The notes: generated by a model not told the origin, from the letters alone. A stretch of 64,000 nt of DNA from RGIG7213 sp045544195 (GCA_045544195.1 JAZPYO010000034.1:1-64000), one strand, 5' to 3'. Numbered from the stretch's first letter, positions 34,259 to 43,901 are shown. Numbers and translations: made by a program.

Positions 34259-35772
34259 GCCAAGGTCAGCTTATCATATTCCTCAATGAGCTCAACGGCT
34301 ATTTCGTCATCTCTCTTATACGGTATGTTTGAGCCGTTTATAACCACATATGCCTGACGTCCCTTCCCGGCAAGCACGATGATGCTTCCGGCAGGGGCGT
34401 TTTTGAATGCTGTGCGGATGGCTTCCTCGCGGTCAACGATTATATCGTAGCTCCCGCCTGCATTTTCTACATAAACGGCTATTTCACGCGCGATCTGCTC
34501 GGGATCCTCAAAATTCGGATCGTCCGACGTTATATATGTGTGATCTGCTAATTTTCCCGACGCGGTGCCAAGATCCCGCCGTCTGTTAAGTGCCTTGCCT
34601 CCCGGAGCGCCGAATACCATTATCAGCCGTCTTCCCGGATATTCTGCTCTGAGTGAGGTTATAAGCGTTTCGAACGACAGGGTATTGTGCGCATAATCGG
34701 TGCATATCGCTATCGAATTATCCTTAGTTGTATACATTTCCATTCTGCCCGGAACTTTTACGCTTTCAAATGCTTTTCTTACAGTCTGGGCGGAAATTCC
34801 GAGATGCATTGTTGCAGCTATTGCCGCGGCAGCGTTTTCAACGTTGAAAAATCCCGGCACGGAAAGAGTAAACTCCTCATCATAATTATCGGTCCTGCAA
34901 CGGAAAACGGTGTTGCTTCCCGATTTGCTCATATCGTAAATGTAAACGTCAGATGTCGGAGATTTTCCGAATGTTACAACTGTGTCACAGCTGTCAACGG
35001 CGTTTTGAAGTATTCTGTCAGCAAACTCGCAATCGGCGTTGACGACAGCGCGCTTACACTGCTTGAACAGACGGAGCTTCGTTGAAAAATAATCTTCAAA
35101 ATCCTTATGCTCATTAGGGCTTATGTGATCCTGCCCGATGTTCAGAAAAACACCTGTATCAAAATCAATGCCGTTTATACGGCACTGCTTTATGCCCTGA
35201 CTTGATACCTCAATTGAAAAAGCGTCGAGCTTTGCTGAAACGCCGTTTGAAAGAAAACGCTGTAATTCGTACGATTCGGGTGTTGAGTTAACAGCTTCCT
35301 CATATGTCAGCCCGTCAAACGTTTCTATTGTTGAAATAAGACCGCAACGGGATCCGTTTACAGAATCGTAATGAGCATCAAGGATCTGCTTTATAAAAAG
35401 ACACACGGTGCTTTTTCCTTTAGTTCCCGTAACGGCAAACGTCTGCAGTGAGGAAGACGGATAATTGAAAAACATATTTGATATTTCCGCAAGCGCCTTG
35501 CGTCCGTCGCTGACAATTATATACGGGATGTCGGAATGATTTAAGTATTTCTTTTCGGAAATGTAGAAGCTCGCGCCAAGCTCTATGGCGGAGATCAGGT
35601 ACTCCTGCTTGAACGCTTCGCCCTTGCAAACAAAAAGACAGCCGGGCTTTGCGTTTGATGAGTTGTAGCAGATGCTTCTTACGGGAGTGCTTTCGCAATC
35701 GTAAAAATCACAGTAGGACACGAGTCCCTTGTCGAAAAGCAGCTTGTAATAATCGAAAAATGTATGTGCCAT
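34255..35772 (-). CDS. murE: MurE-family UDP-MurNAc-tripeptide synthetase, non-DAP-type motif
   Basis: ATP-dependent Mur ligase adding the third stem-peptide residue. ATP loop TGTKGKST (115-122), HxxNxGxDH-like LNIGQDHIS, carbamylated-Lys region STKLRLF, and C-terminal RRDLG. The DAP-specific DNPR motif is replaced by DDPNFEDP (417-424), and GHEDYQ by GRQAYV near the end. This points to lysine, another residue, or a paralogue role. 505 residues. Single gene, with its own promoter, stop overlapping folT. Confidence 0.85.
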   Translation of the reverse strand: MAHTFFDYYKLLFDKGLVSYCDFYDCESTPVRSICYNSSNAKPGCLFVCKGEAFKQEYLISAIELGASFYISEKKYLNHSDIPYIIVSDGRKALAEISNMFFNYPSSSLQTFAVTGTKGKSTVCLFIKQILDAHYDSVNGSRCGLISTIETFDGLTYEEAVNSTPESYELQRFLSNGVSAKLDAFSIEVSSQGIKQCRINGIDFDTGVFLNIGQDHISPNEHKDFEDYFSTKLRLFKQCKRAVVNADCEFADRILQNAVDSCDTVVTFGKSPTSDVYIYDMSKSGSNTVFRCRTDNYDEEFTLSVPGFFNVENAAAAIAATMHLGISAQTVRKAFESVKVPGRMEMYTTKDNSIAICTDYAHNTLSFETLITSLRAEYPGRRLIMVFGAPGGKALNRRRDLGTASGKLADHTYITSDDPNFEDPEQIAREIAVYVENAGGSYDIIVDREEAIRTAFKNAPAGSIIVLAGKGRQAYVVINGSNIPYKRDDEIAVELIEEYDKLTLA

Positions 35773-35823
35773 AGAAAAATCACTTTCTGATAAATTTTTC
35801 GTATAGATCTACGTTTGACTACT

Positions 35824-35851
35824 ATTATACGCTTTTTTTAAAAAAAATCAA
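35824..35851 (-). promoter_or_regulatory. Promoter of murE
   Basis: Minus strand: TTGATT (35851-35846), 16-base spacer, TATAAT (35829-35824), about 50 bases before the murE start. Confidence 0.68.
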
Positions 35852-35882
35852 GAGAAATATGTAATATTAACAATTTAACGTA

Positions 35883-35911
35883 TTGCAAAAGATGCGGAAA
35901 TATGATATAAT
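35883..35911 (+). promoter_or_regulatory. Promoter of the cupin regulator-rsmE pair
   Basis: TTGCAA (35883-35888), 17-base spacer, perfect TATAAT (35906-35911); same elements as the galU promoter. GGAGGAG precedes the ATG. Confidence 0.7.
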
Positions 35912-35953
35912 CACAGTAGAAAATGATTTCTCTCATTTATATAGGAGGAGTAT

Positions 35954-36535
35954 ATGGAAATATCCAATTTGAAACAAATAGGCGAGCGTCTTGCCGATCT
36001 TCGTGACATTCTCGGTTATTCGACCAAGGATATGGCAGAATTCACAAATACAACAGAAGAAGAGTATATCCTTTGCGAAAACGGTGAAAAGGATATTTCA
36101 ATATCGTTTCTTATCAAGTGTGCGCAAAAGCTCAGAGTCGATATAAGCGACCTTATTCTCGGTGAAACTCCAAAGCTTTCCGTTTATTCTGTGACGAGAA
36201 AGGGCGAGGGCTTGCCTGTTGAAAGACGCGCAAGTCTTGCATATCAGAATATGGCGTATCTTTTCGGAGACCGTAAGATAGAGCCGTTTATAGTAGTAGC
36301 GCCGTACAGCGAAGAAGAGCAGAAAAAGCCTGTTCATATGTGTGTTCACGACGGACACGAGTTCGATATGGTGCTCAGCGGCACGCTTAAGATGATAGTA
36401 AACGATAAGACGGAAATATTGAACGAGGGAGACTGTATCTACCTCAACTCAAAATGGCCTCACGGTATGATAGCGATAAACGGTGAAGATTGCCGCTTCC
36501 TTGCGATCGTAATACCCGAAACCGACGAGACATGA
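35954..36535 (+). CDS. XRE-family regulator with cupin domain
   Basis: N-terminal helix-turn-helix (about 8-62, LADLRDILGYSTKDMAEFTNT) and C-terminal small-molecule-binding cupin barrel (about 115-190; metal-type HDGHEFDMVLSG, GDCIYLNSKWPHGM). 193 residues, the standard size of this two-domain regulator. Relatives often control polyamine, amino acid or acyl-CoA genes; here the ligand is unknown. The stop overlaps the start of rsmE (ATGA), so the two are translated together. Confidence 0.88.
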   Translation: MEISNLKQIGERLADLRDILGYSTKDMAEFTNTTEEEYILCENGEKDISISFLIKCAQKLRVDISDLILGETPKLSVYSVTRKGEGLPVERRASLAYQNMAYLFGDRKIEPFIVVAPYSEEEQKKPVHMCVHDGHEFDMVLSGTLKMIVNDKTEILNEGDCIYLNSKWPHGMIAINGEDCRFLAIVIPETDET

Positions 36536-37254
36536 GATTTTTTATAAACAGAAGCGATATCTGCGGAAATACTGTTGAAATAACGGGAGATGACTGTGTT
36601 CACATAGGAGTCTCCCTGCGTTCACGTCCGGGACAGAAAATAACCGTCTGTGATGAGCAGATGCGTGAATATGACTGTGTGATAACATCGATAAGTCAGA
36701 CGAGAGTGCTTGCAGATATCGTCGATATTCGCTCGGCAACGACAGAGCCAAACGTTAAGATACACTTGTATCAGTCGATAGCCAAGGGCGATAAGCTCGA
36801 TCTTATCGTTCAGAAAACGACAGAGATAGGCGTATGTGATATAACTCTTGTGGACAGCAAAAGATGCGTTGCCAAATATGACGGTAAGACGGCTGAAAAG
36901 AAGGTAGAACGCCTGTCCAGGATCGCCGAAAGCGCTGCAAAGCAAAGCGGCAGGGCAGCAGTTCCCGCAGTAAATGCACCTGTACCGTTTGAAAAGGCGG
37001 TAAAAGAAGCGCAGGGACTAAAGATATTCTGTTATGAGCTTGAGCAGTCGGTTTCCTTCAGACAGATACTTTCGTCATCCTGCACAAATGAGATATCCGT
37101 ATTTGTAGGACCTGAGGGCGGATATACTGATGATGAGGCAGCGTATGCAGTTGACCACGGAGCAATGGCGGTAACGCTGGGCAAGCGCATTTTAAGGTGT
37201 GAGACCGCACCGATATTTGCTATTTCGTGCATAATCTACGAAACGGAGCTGTAA
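36532..37254 (+). CDS. rsmE: 16S rRNA m3U1498 methyltransferase RsmE
   Basis: SPOUT methyltransferase acting on 16S rRNA. N-terminal PUA-like part starting MRFFINRS, then YQSIAKGDKLDLIVQKTTE (split here), VGPEGGYTDDEA and VTLGKRILRCETAP, the knot and SAM site. 240 residues. ATG 36532 overlaps the upstream stop; the frame opens 14 codons earlier but family alignment begins at MRFF. Confidence 0.94.
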   Translation: MRFFINRSDICGNTVEITGDDCVHIGVSLRSRPGQKITVCDEQMREYDCVITSISQTRVLADIVDIRSATTEPNVKIHLYQSIAKGDKLDLIVQKTTEIGVCDITLVDSKRCVAKYDGKTAEKKVERLSRIAESAAKQSGRAAVPAVNAPVPFEKAVKEAQGLKIFCYELEQSVSFRQILSSSCTNEISVFVGPEGGYTDDEAAYAVDHGAMAVTLGKRILRCETAPIFAISCIIYETEL

Positions 37255-37330
37255 TTCATCATTTTAAGTGCGAATATTGTAATTACGACGAAAAAACTTT
37301 GAAAATTTATATTAATTTATCAATTTTTTA

Positions 37331-37359
37331 TTGATTTTTTACAACTAAATCTATATAAT
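37331..37359 (+). promoter_or_regulatory. Promoter upstream of the CdaR-like regulator and ftsEX cluster
   Basis: TTGATT (37331-37336), 17-base spacer, TATAAT (37354-37359). It lies 67 bases before the GGAGG ATG of the regulator. The 170 bases before it hold only AT-rich sequence. Confidence 0.68.
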
Positions 37360-37425
37360 ATATAAGGTATGTGCAATTTATCATATTGTGCTGCAATTTT
37401 ACTTTTTGTTTTTTATGGAGGACGT

Positions 37426-38514
37426 ATGTCTAACAGATTGATTCAGGGTGTAATTCACCAGATGAAAGATGTAGTGAACAGGGTTATCGGAGTTATCGAC
37501 GAAAACGGCGTTATCGTTTCCTGTTCAGAGCTTGTAAAAATAGGTGAGACCCGTCAGGGCATCAGAGATGAGCTTGCATATACGACGGATGCAGTATATT
37601 CTAAGGGTTATACATATCGCCCGATAGGCAATTCCGCTAAATCGGAGTACGTTGTTTTCGTTGAAGGGGAGGACGAGCTTGCTGATAAAATATCCGCAGT
37701 TCTCGCCATTTCGCTTTCCAATATCAAAAATTTTTATGATGAAAAATACGATAAAGCGTCATTTATCAAAAATATCATTCTTGACAACATTCTTCCCAGT
37801 GATATATTTATCAAATCAAAGGAGCTTCATTTTTCGACCGATGTCACAAGAGTTGTCATTCTGGTCAAATTCAGCGGTAATACCGATGGAGTTCCGTTCG
37901 ATATGATATCGAGTATGTTTCCTGATAAGAATAAGGACTATGTCATCAGTGTAGGTGAACAGGACATAGTTCTCGTCAAGGAAATGAAGACGGGATACGA
38001 GTCAACAGATGTATTGAAAATAGCACAGACGATCTATGATACGATCTCATCGGAGTTTCTTGTCAAGGGCCTTTCCGTCGGTATCGGCTCAGCGGCAGAA
38101 AACGTAAAGGATCTTGCACGTTCGTTCAAGGAGGCGCAGGTAGCCTTGGAGGTCGGAAAGGTATTTGACACCGAAAAGGATATTATCGCATACGAAAATC
38201 TCGGTATCGGCAGATTGATATATCAGCTTCCGACCACGCTTTGCGAAATGTTCTTGCAGGAGGTATTCAAAAAGGGATCGCTTGAATCTCTTGACAGGGA
38301 AACTCTTATGACCATTCAGGCATTTTTTGAAAATAACCTCAACGTGTCCGAAACATCCAGAAAGCTTTTTGTTCACCGTAATACGTTAGTTTACAGACTT
38401 GACAAGATCAAAAAAATGACAGGGCTTGATCTGCGTGAGTTTGAGCACGCAATAACATTCAAGGTTGCCCTTATGGTTAAAAAATACCTTACAAGCAAGC
38501 CTGCCAAGTTTTGA
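37426..38514 (+). CDS. CdaR/PucR-type helix-turn-helix regulator
   Basis: Regulator with an N-terminal sugar-diacid-recognition-like domain (about 1-130), a middle GGDEF-like degenerate region, and the C-terminal PucR helix-turn-helix: IQAFFENNLNVSETSRKLFVHRNTLVYRL in overlapping parts, followed by KIKKMTGLDL. 362 residues from ATG 37426, preceded by GGAGG; the frame opens at 37369. Only 39 bases before ftsE without a terminator, so it may be co-transcribed with the division genes. The ligand is unknown. Confidence 0.85.
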   Translation: MSNRLIQGVIHQMKDVVNRVIGVIDENGVIVSCSELVKIGETRQGIRDELAYTTDAVYSKGYTYRPIGNSAKSEYVVFVEGEDELADKISAVLAISLSNIKNFYDEKYDKASFIKNIILDNILPSDIFIKSKELHFSTDVTRVVILVKFSGNTDGVPFDMISSMFPDKNKDYVISVGEQDIVLVKEMKTGYESTDVLKIAQTIYDTISSEFLVKGLSVGIGSAAENVKDLARSFKEAQVALEVGKVFDTEKDIIAYENLGIGRLIYQLPTTLCEMFLQEVFKKGSLESLDRETLMTIQAFFENNLNVSETSRKLFVHRNTLVYRLDKIKKMTGLDLREFEHAITFKVALMVKKYLTSKPAKF

Positions 38515-38553
38515 TCTGTCCTTGCCCCCTGAAAAACGGGAGAAAGAAGACTT

Positions 38554-39243
38554 ATGATCAAATTTAAAAATGTATCTGCACAGTACAAGAATGCAGACGG
38601 TCAGAATGCATTGAGTGATATCAACTTGACAATTGAGGATGGTGAATTTGTATTTCTGACAGGCCCTTCGGGTGCAGGTAAATCTACTCTTATGAAGCTC
38701 CTTTTGCGTGAGGAAACTCCCAAGACGGGCACAATACAGGTCGATGACTACGACCTGAATTCGCTTAAAACACGAAAGATCCCGTTTTACAGACGTAATT
38801 TAGGGATAGTTTTTCAGGACTATAAGCTCTTTGAAAAAAGCACGGTATACGAGAATGTCGCATTTGCAATGCGCGCAGTAGGCGCTCCCAACAGAATAAT
38901 CAGAAAGCGTGTCAACTCCATATTAGATATCCTTGATATAAAAGATAAGAGCGATAAATTTCCCCGTCACCTTTCGGGCGGCGAACGCCAGAGAGTTGCC
39001 ATAGCAAGAGCTGTTGTAAACAATCCGAGCATTATTATCGCAGATGAGGCTACATCAAACCTTCATGCCAAGCTCAGAAACGAGATAATGCAGATACTTA
39101 CCGGCTTCAATAATTCGGGTAAAACGGTTATCGTGATAACGCATGACCTTTTTATGCTTGAAAAGTTCAATAAACGTGTTATCACTCTTGAGAAGGGTGA
39201 GATCGTAAGTGACACAGGAAACGGCGGTGGGATAAATGGGTAA
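38554..39243 (+). CDS. ftsE: Cell-division ATP-binding protein FtsE
   Basis: ABC ATPase that works with FtsX to switch on cell-wall hydrolases at the septum. Walker A GPSGAGKST (37-45), Q-loop VFQDYKLF, signature LSGGERQR, Walker B IIIADEA, switch His ITHD. The usual ADEPTGNLD is ADEATSNLH: the D-loop Asp is replaced by His and Pro by Ala. 229 residues, overlapping ftsX by 8 bases. Confidence 0.95.
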   Translation: MIKFKNVSAQYKNADGQNALSDINLTIEDGEFVFLTGPSGAGKSTLMKLLLREETPKTGTIQVDDYDLNSLKTRKIPFYRRNLGIVFQDYKLFEKSTVYENVAFAMRAVGAPNRIIRKRVNSILDILDIKDKSDKFPRHLSGGERQRVAIARAVVNNPSIIIADEATSNLHAKLRNEIMQILTGFNNSGKTVIVITHDLFMLEKFNKRVITLEKGEIVSDTGNGGGING

Positions 39244-41020
39244 ATACAGTATTACATATCTCATTTCCAGAGGCTTTCACAGCCTTGCCCGAAACGGCTT
39301 TATGACGCTTGCCTCGTGCATAATCCTTACAGGCTGTCTGCTTATAACAGGGTGTCTTGGACTTGTGTTCTACAACGCTTATGTCAATATCAATGAGCTT
39401 GACGGTCTTAATGAGATCGTTTGTATGTGCGATTACGATCTGCCTGAGGGAGAAGAGAAGATAATTGAGGAAAAGATCAAGGCGCTCGAAAATGTTCAAA
39501 GCGTACAGTTTATTTCCAAAGAAGATGCTTTCGCTGAACAAATAAAGCAATATTCCTCATTTCCAAATATTCTGAATTTCTTTAAAGATACTCAATCGGA
39601 TGTTGATACAACTGCACCTGCAGTTGACACACAGACCCCCGCTGAAGATCCTCTTCCCATTACTCTTGAGCAGGAGGTCGAAAGGGCGTTGGCGTCAAGA
39701 AGCTCGCTTTCAAGCTATACATACAACACAGCCATTTCGACAAAGCTCAACGGCATTGCCGCTGATATTACCGCTAAGGAGCAGCTTATAAAGCAAAAGG
39801 ACAACTCTCTGCACCTGTCCGAAACGTATATGGCTGATACCACCGTTGAAGCGCTTTATTATAAGGACGGCTCACTTTATGCAATTGTTGACGGCGCGGC
39901 CCTTACAGGCAGTGTCGATCAGAACGATTACTTATCCCACGCTTCCGATAACGGCATGATAATGCTTTATACCGTTGATTTCTATAACAAATTCATCAAC
40001 TATACCGAAGCTGAAGAAAACGGCGGCAAGCGTGTTGCCATGTCAGGCATTAACAGCTATGTTATAGTAGATTTCTTTGATCTTTCGTCAATTGTCGGCG
40101 AGGATTCGGAAATAACTGTAAAAAGCTGCAATGCGAGCGTTTTCATCAATGCAGACGGAAATATCACACAGGAGAAGTTTTCCGCTATTATAAGCGTTGT
40201 TCCTGCGGGCGATGAAAACGGATTTGAAATATCCATTGATTATACAGCCGCACTGTCGGATATAAATTCTCTTGACAGTATTGAATTTGACCAGGCAGTT
40301 CTCGGTGCTTATACGGCCGATGCGGATATTGCCGATAAGCTCGGAATAAAGCACGTTGAACAGAACGATAACAACGAAACTCAGGCCGCTCCCGAAACAG
40401 CTTTTGATACGGATGCTCAAACAGATGCTGCGACTACTGTCGGCGTATCGGGAATAAACAAGGACACATTTGACAAAAATCCGCTGTCCGATGCTTTTAA
40501 GGTCGTTTATAACGATATTGAGAGCATTTCAAAATTACGTGATGAGCTGACTGCCATCGACGGAATAAGAACGGTTGAGGATGCTGCTGATGCGGCAAAG
40601 ACTCTTGATGCGTTCAAAAACGTAATTTTGCTGTTCTTTATTTTACTGATGATCGTTTTGGTGACGATCTCATGTATCATTAACGTTTACACGATAAATA
40701 TGGCGATAACAACACGACAGGATGAAATACTCGTTATGCGATACGTTGGTGCAACGGGATTCTTTATATCGTTCCCGTTTATGTTTGAGTCTGCAATGAT
40801 AGGACTTATATCGGCAGTTCTCGCATACATATGTCAGTTTGCCGCGTACGGCTATGTTTCAAGTATAGTTATCGGCTCTGAGCAGGAAATAGCGTCCTTC
40901 GTTTCAGTCGTTCCGTTTTCTGAAATATGGTTCGTTGTACTTGCCGCCAATATAGTCATCTCTGTTGCAACTTGTCTTATCGGCTGCACAATGTCCACGA
41001 AGAAACACATTAAGGTTTAA
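39236..41020 (+). CDS. ftsX: FtsX with a greatly enlarged extracellular loop
   Basis: Membrane partner of FtsE that passes the signal to the extracellular hydrolase. Helix 1 (about 22-45) and the start of loop 1 (to about 105) look normal, and the family pattern resumes at NPLSDAFKVV (about 415) and three C-terminal helices (about 461-590). Between them lie about 295 extra residues, flanked by low-complexity Thr/Asp/Pro/Ala linkers (about 119-140 and 379-402). Total 594 residues against about 300 usually. The inserted part is unknown and lies outside the cell. Confidence 0.9.
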   Translation: MGKYSITYLISRGFHSLARNGFMTLASCIILTGCLLITGCLGLVFYNAYVNINELDGLNEIVCMCDYDLPEGEEKIIEEKIKALENVQSVQFISKEDAFAEQIKQYSSFPNILNFFKDTQSDVDTTAPAVDTQTPAEDPLPITLEQEVERALASRSSLSSYTYNTAISTKLNGIAADITAKEQLIKQKDNSLHLSETYMADTTVEALYYKDGSLYAIVDGAALTGSVDQNDYLSHASDNGMIMLYTVDFYNKFINYTEAEENGGKRVAMSGINSYVIVDFFDLSSIVGEDSEITVKSCNASVFINADGNITQEKFSAIISVVPAGDENGFEISIDYTAALSDINSLDSIEFDQAVLGAYTADADIADKLGIKHVEQNDNNETQAAPETAFDTDAQTDAATTVGVSGINKDTFDKNPLSDAFKVVYNDIESISKLRDELTAIDGIRTVEDAADAAKTLDAFKNVILLFFILLMIVLVTISCIINVYTINMAITTRQDEILVMRYVGATGFFISFPFMFESAMIGLISAVLAYICQFAAYGYVSSIVIGSEQEIASFVSVVPFSEIWFVVLAANIVISVATCLIGCTMSTKKHIKV

Positions 41021-41034
41021 AGGAAAGGTATTAT

Positions 41035-42444
41035 ATGATTTTTAACACAAAAAGAGCTATCGCCCTGATAATCTCACTTGCGATGCTTCTATGTGCTTTT
41101 ACAGTTACAGCATCAGCAAAGAAGATCTCGCAAAGCGATATTGATGCTTTGCAAAATCAGATCAACCGTGCCGATGCGGAAATTGACAAGCTGGCAAATA
41201 ATAAAAGTGAGCTTGAGCAGCAGCGCGCAGAGCTTGCAAAGCAGCTTGCAGAGCTTCAGAATGAAACTGAATACAATGCTGAAAAGAAGCGTTTGCTTGA
41301 TCTTCAGCTTCAGTACGTTATGTCAGAGCTTACGATAGCTCAGGAGCTTATTATGCAGTGCGAAAATGAGCTGGCGATGAAAAACAGCCTTCTTGAATCG
41401 ACCGCAACCGAGCTTGAAGAGCAAAAAACGCTGTTTGTAGAGCTGTTCAGAAGCAATTACGAATCGGGCTCCTCAAAGCTGAAGTATCTTGAAATATTGC
41501 TTACATCACGTTCTATTTCCGATTTTATTCTCAATCTGCAGTACATAGGCAGTATACTTGATTACGAGCAGCATCTGCTTGAATCTACTGAAAGCCTTAT
41601 GATCATGTATGAAAGCCAGGTCGTAGATCTTGAAGAAACTCAGAAAGAGCAAAGTCTGAATAAGGCGGTTCTCGAAGAGAAAAAGGAGCTTGTGGATATC
41701 GTATCTGCCGAAACGGCCTTGTACATACAGAAGCTTTACGAGGATATGGAGCAGGCGAAGGAAATACACGATAAGCTCCATGATGATGAGCTTGCAGTTC
41801 TTGACGAGCTGAAGGAGCTTGAGGACAAAAAGGACGATCTTATCTACTCAAAGGAAGAGCTTGAAGAGGAATATCTTGAGCAGCTTCGCAAGGAAGAGGA
41901 AGAAAAGAAGCGTCAGGAGGAAGAGGAGAAGCGTAAGCAGGAGGAAGCCAATAAAAACAATCAGAGCAGCGGCGGTAACACATCGTCGTCGGGCGGTCTG
42001 ATGTATGAAAACGGCTGGTGCTTCCCGGTTGACTATAATAAGGCGAAATACACGGATAACTTTGGATGGCGTCCCGATCCGTTCGGAAGCAGCAAGCGTG
42101 TGTACCATCACGGTATAGACCTTGCACTCGGTGCAGGTAATAACATTTATGCAGTTGACTCGGGCACAGTGCTTATATCAAAATATTCAAGCACGCTCGG
42201 AAACTATGTAGTTATTCTGCACGCAAACGGATATAAAACGTATTACGCTCACGCATCAAAGCTCTACGCTAAGGTTGGCGACCGTGTGTCAAGAGGCGAG
42301 GTAATTGCACTTGTAGGAACAACAGGCTCTTCCACGGGTAACCATCTGCATTTCGCTGTTGTAACACCTGACGGAGATTATACAGATCCTGAAAACTTTT
42401 TCGGAAAGCTCCTCGGAGCCATGAAAAAGTATTATATCGATTGA
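41035..42444 (+). CDS. PcsB/EnvC-like cell-wall hydrolase with coiled coil and M23 domain
   Basis: Secreted septal peptidase controlled by FtsEX. Signal peptide (1-27, ASA), long coiled coil (about 30-275, rich in Glu/Leu/Lys repeats), Glu/Lys/Arg linker (about 275-310), Gly/Ser linker and M23/LytM domain (about 345-455). Zinc ligands are present: His and Asp in HHGIDLALG, and YYAHAS plus NHLHFAV. The catalytic set seems intact, unlike E. coli EnvC. 469 residues, 14 bases after ftsX. Confidence 0.93.
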   Translation: MIFNTKRAIALIISLAMLLCAFTVTASAKKISQSDIDALQNQINRADAEIDKLANNKSELEQQRAELAKQLAELQNETEYNAEKKRLLDLQLQYVMSELTIAQELIMQCENELAMKNSLLESTATELEEQKTLFVELFRSNYESGSSKLKYLEILLTSRSISDFILNLQYIGSILDYEQHLLESTESLMIMYESQVVDLEETQKEQSLNKAVLEEKKELVDIVSAETALYIQKLYEDMEQAKEIHDKLHDDELAVLDELKELEDKKDDLIYSKEELEEEYLEQLRKEEEEKKRQEEEEKRKQEEANKNNQSSGGNTSSSGGLMYENGWCFPVDYNKAKYTDNFGWRPDPFGSSKRVYHHGIDLALGAGNNIYAVDSGTVLISKYSSTLGNYVVILHANGYKTYYAHASKLYAKVGDRVSRGEVIALVGTTGSSTGNHLHFAVVTPDGDYTDPENFFGKLLGAMKKYYID

Positions 42445-42459
42445 TCTTGGCATATAATA

Positions 42460-42499
42460 AAACTACCGGGCAGGCTTTTGCGGCTTGTCCGGATAGTTT
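42460..42499 (+). terminator. Imperfect hairpin after the PcsB-like gene
   Basis: AAACTACCGGGCAGGC pairs with GGCTTGTCCGGATAGTTT (42460-42499) with a bulge. The following TTTG is weak, so it may be a partial terminator or an RNA-stability element. Confidence 0.5.
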
Positions 42500-42541
42500 G
42501 TAATTAACAGTATTGGTTTTAGCTTGATTTATAGGAAAAAT

Positions 42542-43888
42542 ATGAACGAAAACGAATTTGAACAGCAGAATAGTGAAGCAATAGAAGCCGAGGATCTTGC
42601 ACAGAAAAGCATTTCCCAAGAAGATCATATAGGTTCGGAAAATGAACCGACCGCGCAAACGCAGCAGCCGGAGCAGAATGCATTACAAAAGCCGAAAAAG
42701 CAGTACGTAATATCGTATTTCAAGGCGATAGTGCTTGTATTGCTTACTGCAATACTTGTTTTTCAGACAACATATCTCGGCGTCAGCCAAAAGTATCAGC
42801 GTCAGCTAAAGCAGCTTGTTAACAGCGGATTTTCAGAGGCGAAAATACAGGAAATAAGCCGCATATATAGAGAAAATTTTATCTATGATTACAGTGAAGA
42901 CGATATTCTCAATGGCTTGATCTACGGCTTTATTGCAGGTACCGGTGACAGATACGGAAAATACTATACGGCGGATGAATACAAGAGCTTTATAGCCTCT
43001 TTAGACGATAAGGGTGTCGGTATAGGCGTTATAGTCGGTCACAATACCACCGAAAATTCTATTGAAATATATAAGGTATTCAAGGACTCTCCTGCCGATA
43101 AGTCCGGAATAAAGGTAGGCGACCACATACTTGCCGTTGACGGTAAGTATCTTACAGAGGTCGGCTATGATAAGGCGACCGATCTTATTATCGGACAGAT
43201 CGGTACAGCTGTTGCGCTGACAGTCAAAAATGAAAACGGCACATCGCAGATAAATGTCACAAGAAGCGAATATACAACAACTACCGTTGACCATTCACTG
43301 CTGGACGGTAATATCGGCTATGTAAAGATCACTAATTTTTACGCAAATACCCCGACCGAGCTTAAAAATGCGATCTCAGACCTGAAGATGCAAAAGGCGA
43401 GCAGTGTTATTTTCGATCTGCGTGATAATTCCGGCGGCTCGCTTAATTCTATCAAGGAAACGCTCGAATATATGTTGCCTGAGGGTGATATGTTCAAGAT
43501 AATCGATAAAGCGAAGAACGAAGAGGTATTTAAATCAAAGGGTCCCGGCTTTGATCTGCCTGCGGTAATTCTGACAAATGGGTATACAGCTTCAGCAGCG
43601 GAGCTGTTTACATCGGCACTCGCAGATTACGATATGGCGGTTACGGTCGGTACAAAAACGCACGGTAAAGGCTCTGTATCATCGCCGTTCCGCTTAAGCG
43701 ACGGATCATATATTTACCTTTCCGCAGCGCTTTATTATCCGCCAAAATCGGATAATTTCGATAAGATCGGCATAACTCCCGACCACATAGTTGAGCTTTC
43801 GGAGGAATTTTCAAACGTAAGTCTTTACAAACTCGCATACGAAAACGACGATCAGCTCAAATACGCTGTTGCATTGCTGAAAAAATAA
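42542..43888 (+). CDS. Carboxy-terminal processing protease (S41, CtpA/CtpB-like)
   Basis: Membrane-anchored serine protease outside the cell. Acidic, Gln-rich N-terminal tail (1-50), one helix (about 54-78), PDZ domain (about 145-225), then the S41 domain with catalytic Ser in GYTASAAELF and Lys in KTHGKGSV. 448 residues from ATG 42542 with AGGAAAA before it. Located after the ftsEX-pcsB genes, a neighbourhood that suggests control of septal wall enzymes (inference). Confidence 0.92.
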   Translation: MNENEFEQQNSEAIEAEDLAQKSISQEDHIGSENEPTAQTQQPEQNALQKPKKQYVISYFKAIVLVLLTAILVFQTTYLGVSQKYQRQLKQLVNSGFSEAKIQEISRIYRENFIYDYSEDDILNGLIYGFIAGTGDRYGKYYTADEYKSFIASLDDKGVGIGVIVGHNTTENSIEIYKVFKDSPADKSGIKVGDHILAVDGKYLTEVGYDKATDLIIGQIGTAVALTVKNENGTSQINVTRSEYTTTTVDHSLLDGNIGYVKITNFYANTPTELKNAISDLKMQKASSVIFDLRDNSGGSLNSIKETLEYMLPEGDMFKIIDKAKNEEVFKSKGPGFDLPAVILTNGYTASAAELFTSALADYDMAVTVGTKTHGKGSVSSPFRLSDGSYIYLSAALYYPPKSDNFDKIGITPDHIVELSEEFSNVSLYKLAYENDDQLKYAVALLKK

Positions 43889-43901
43889 ATTATTGTATAA
43901 T
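43874..43901 (+). promoter_or_regulatory. Promoter of greA-lysS
   Basis: TTGCTG (43874-43879), 16-base spacer, TATAAT (43896-43901); the -35 overlaps the end of the protease gene. Confidence 0.55.
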
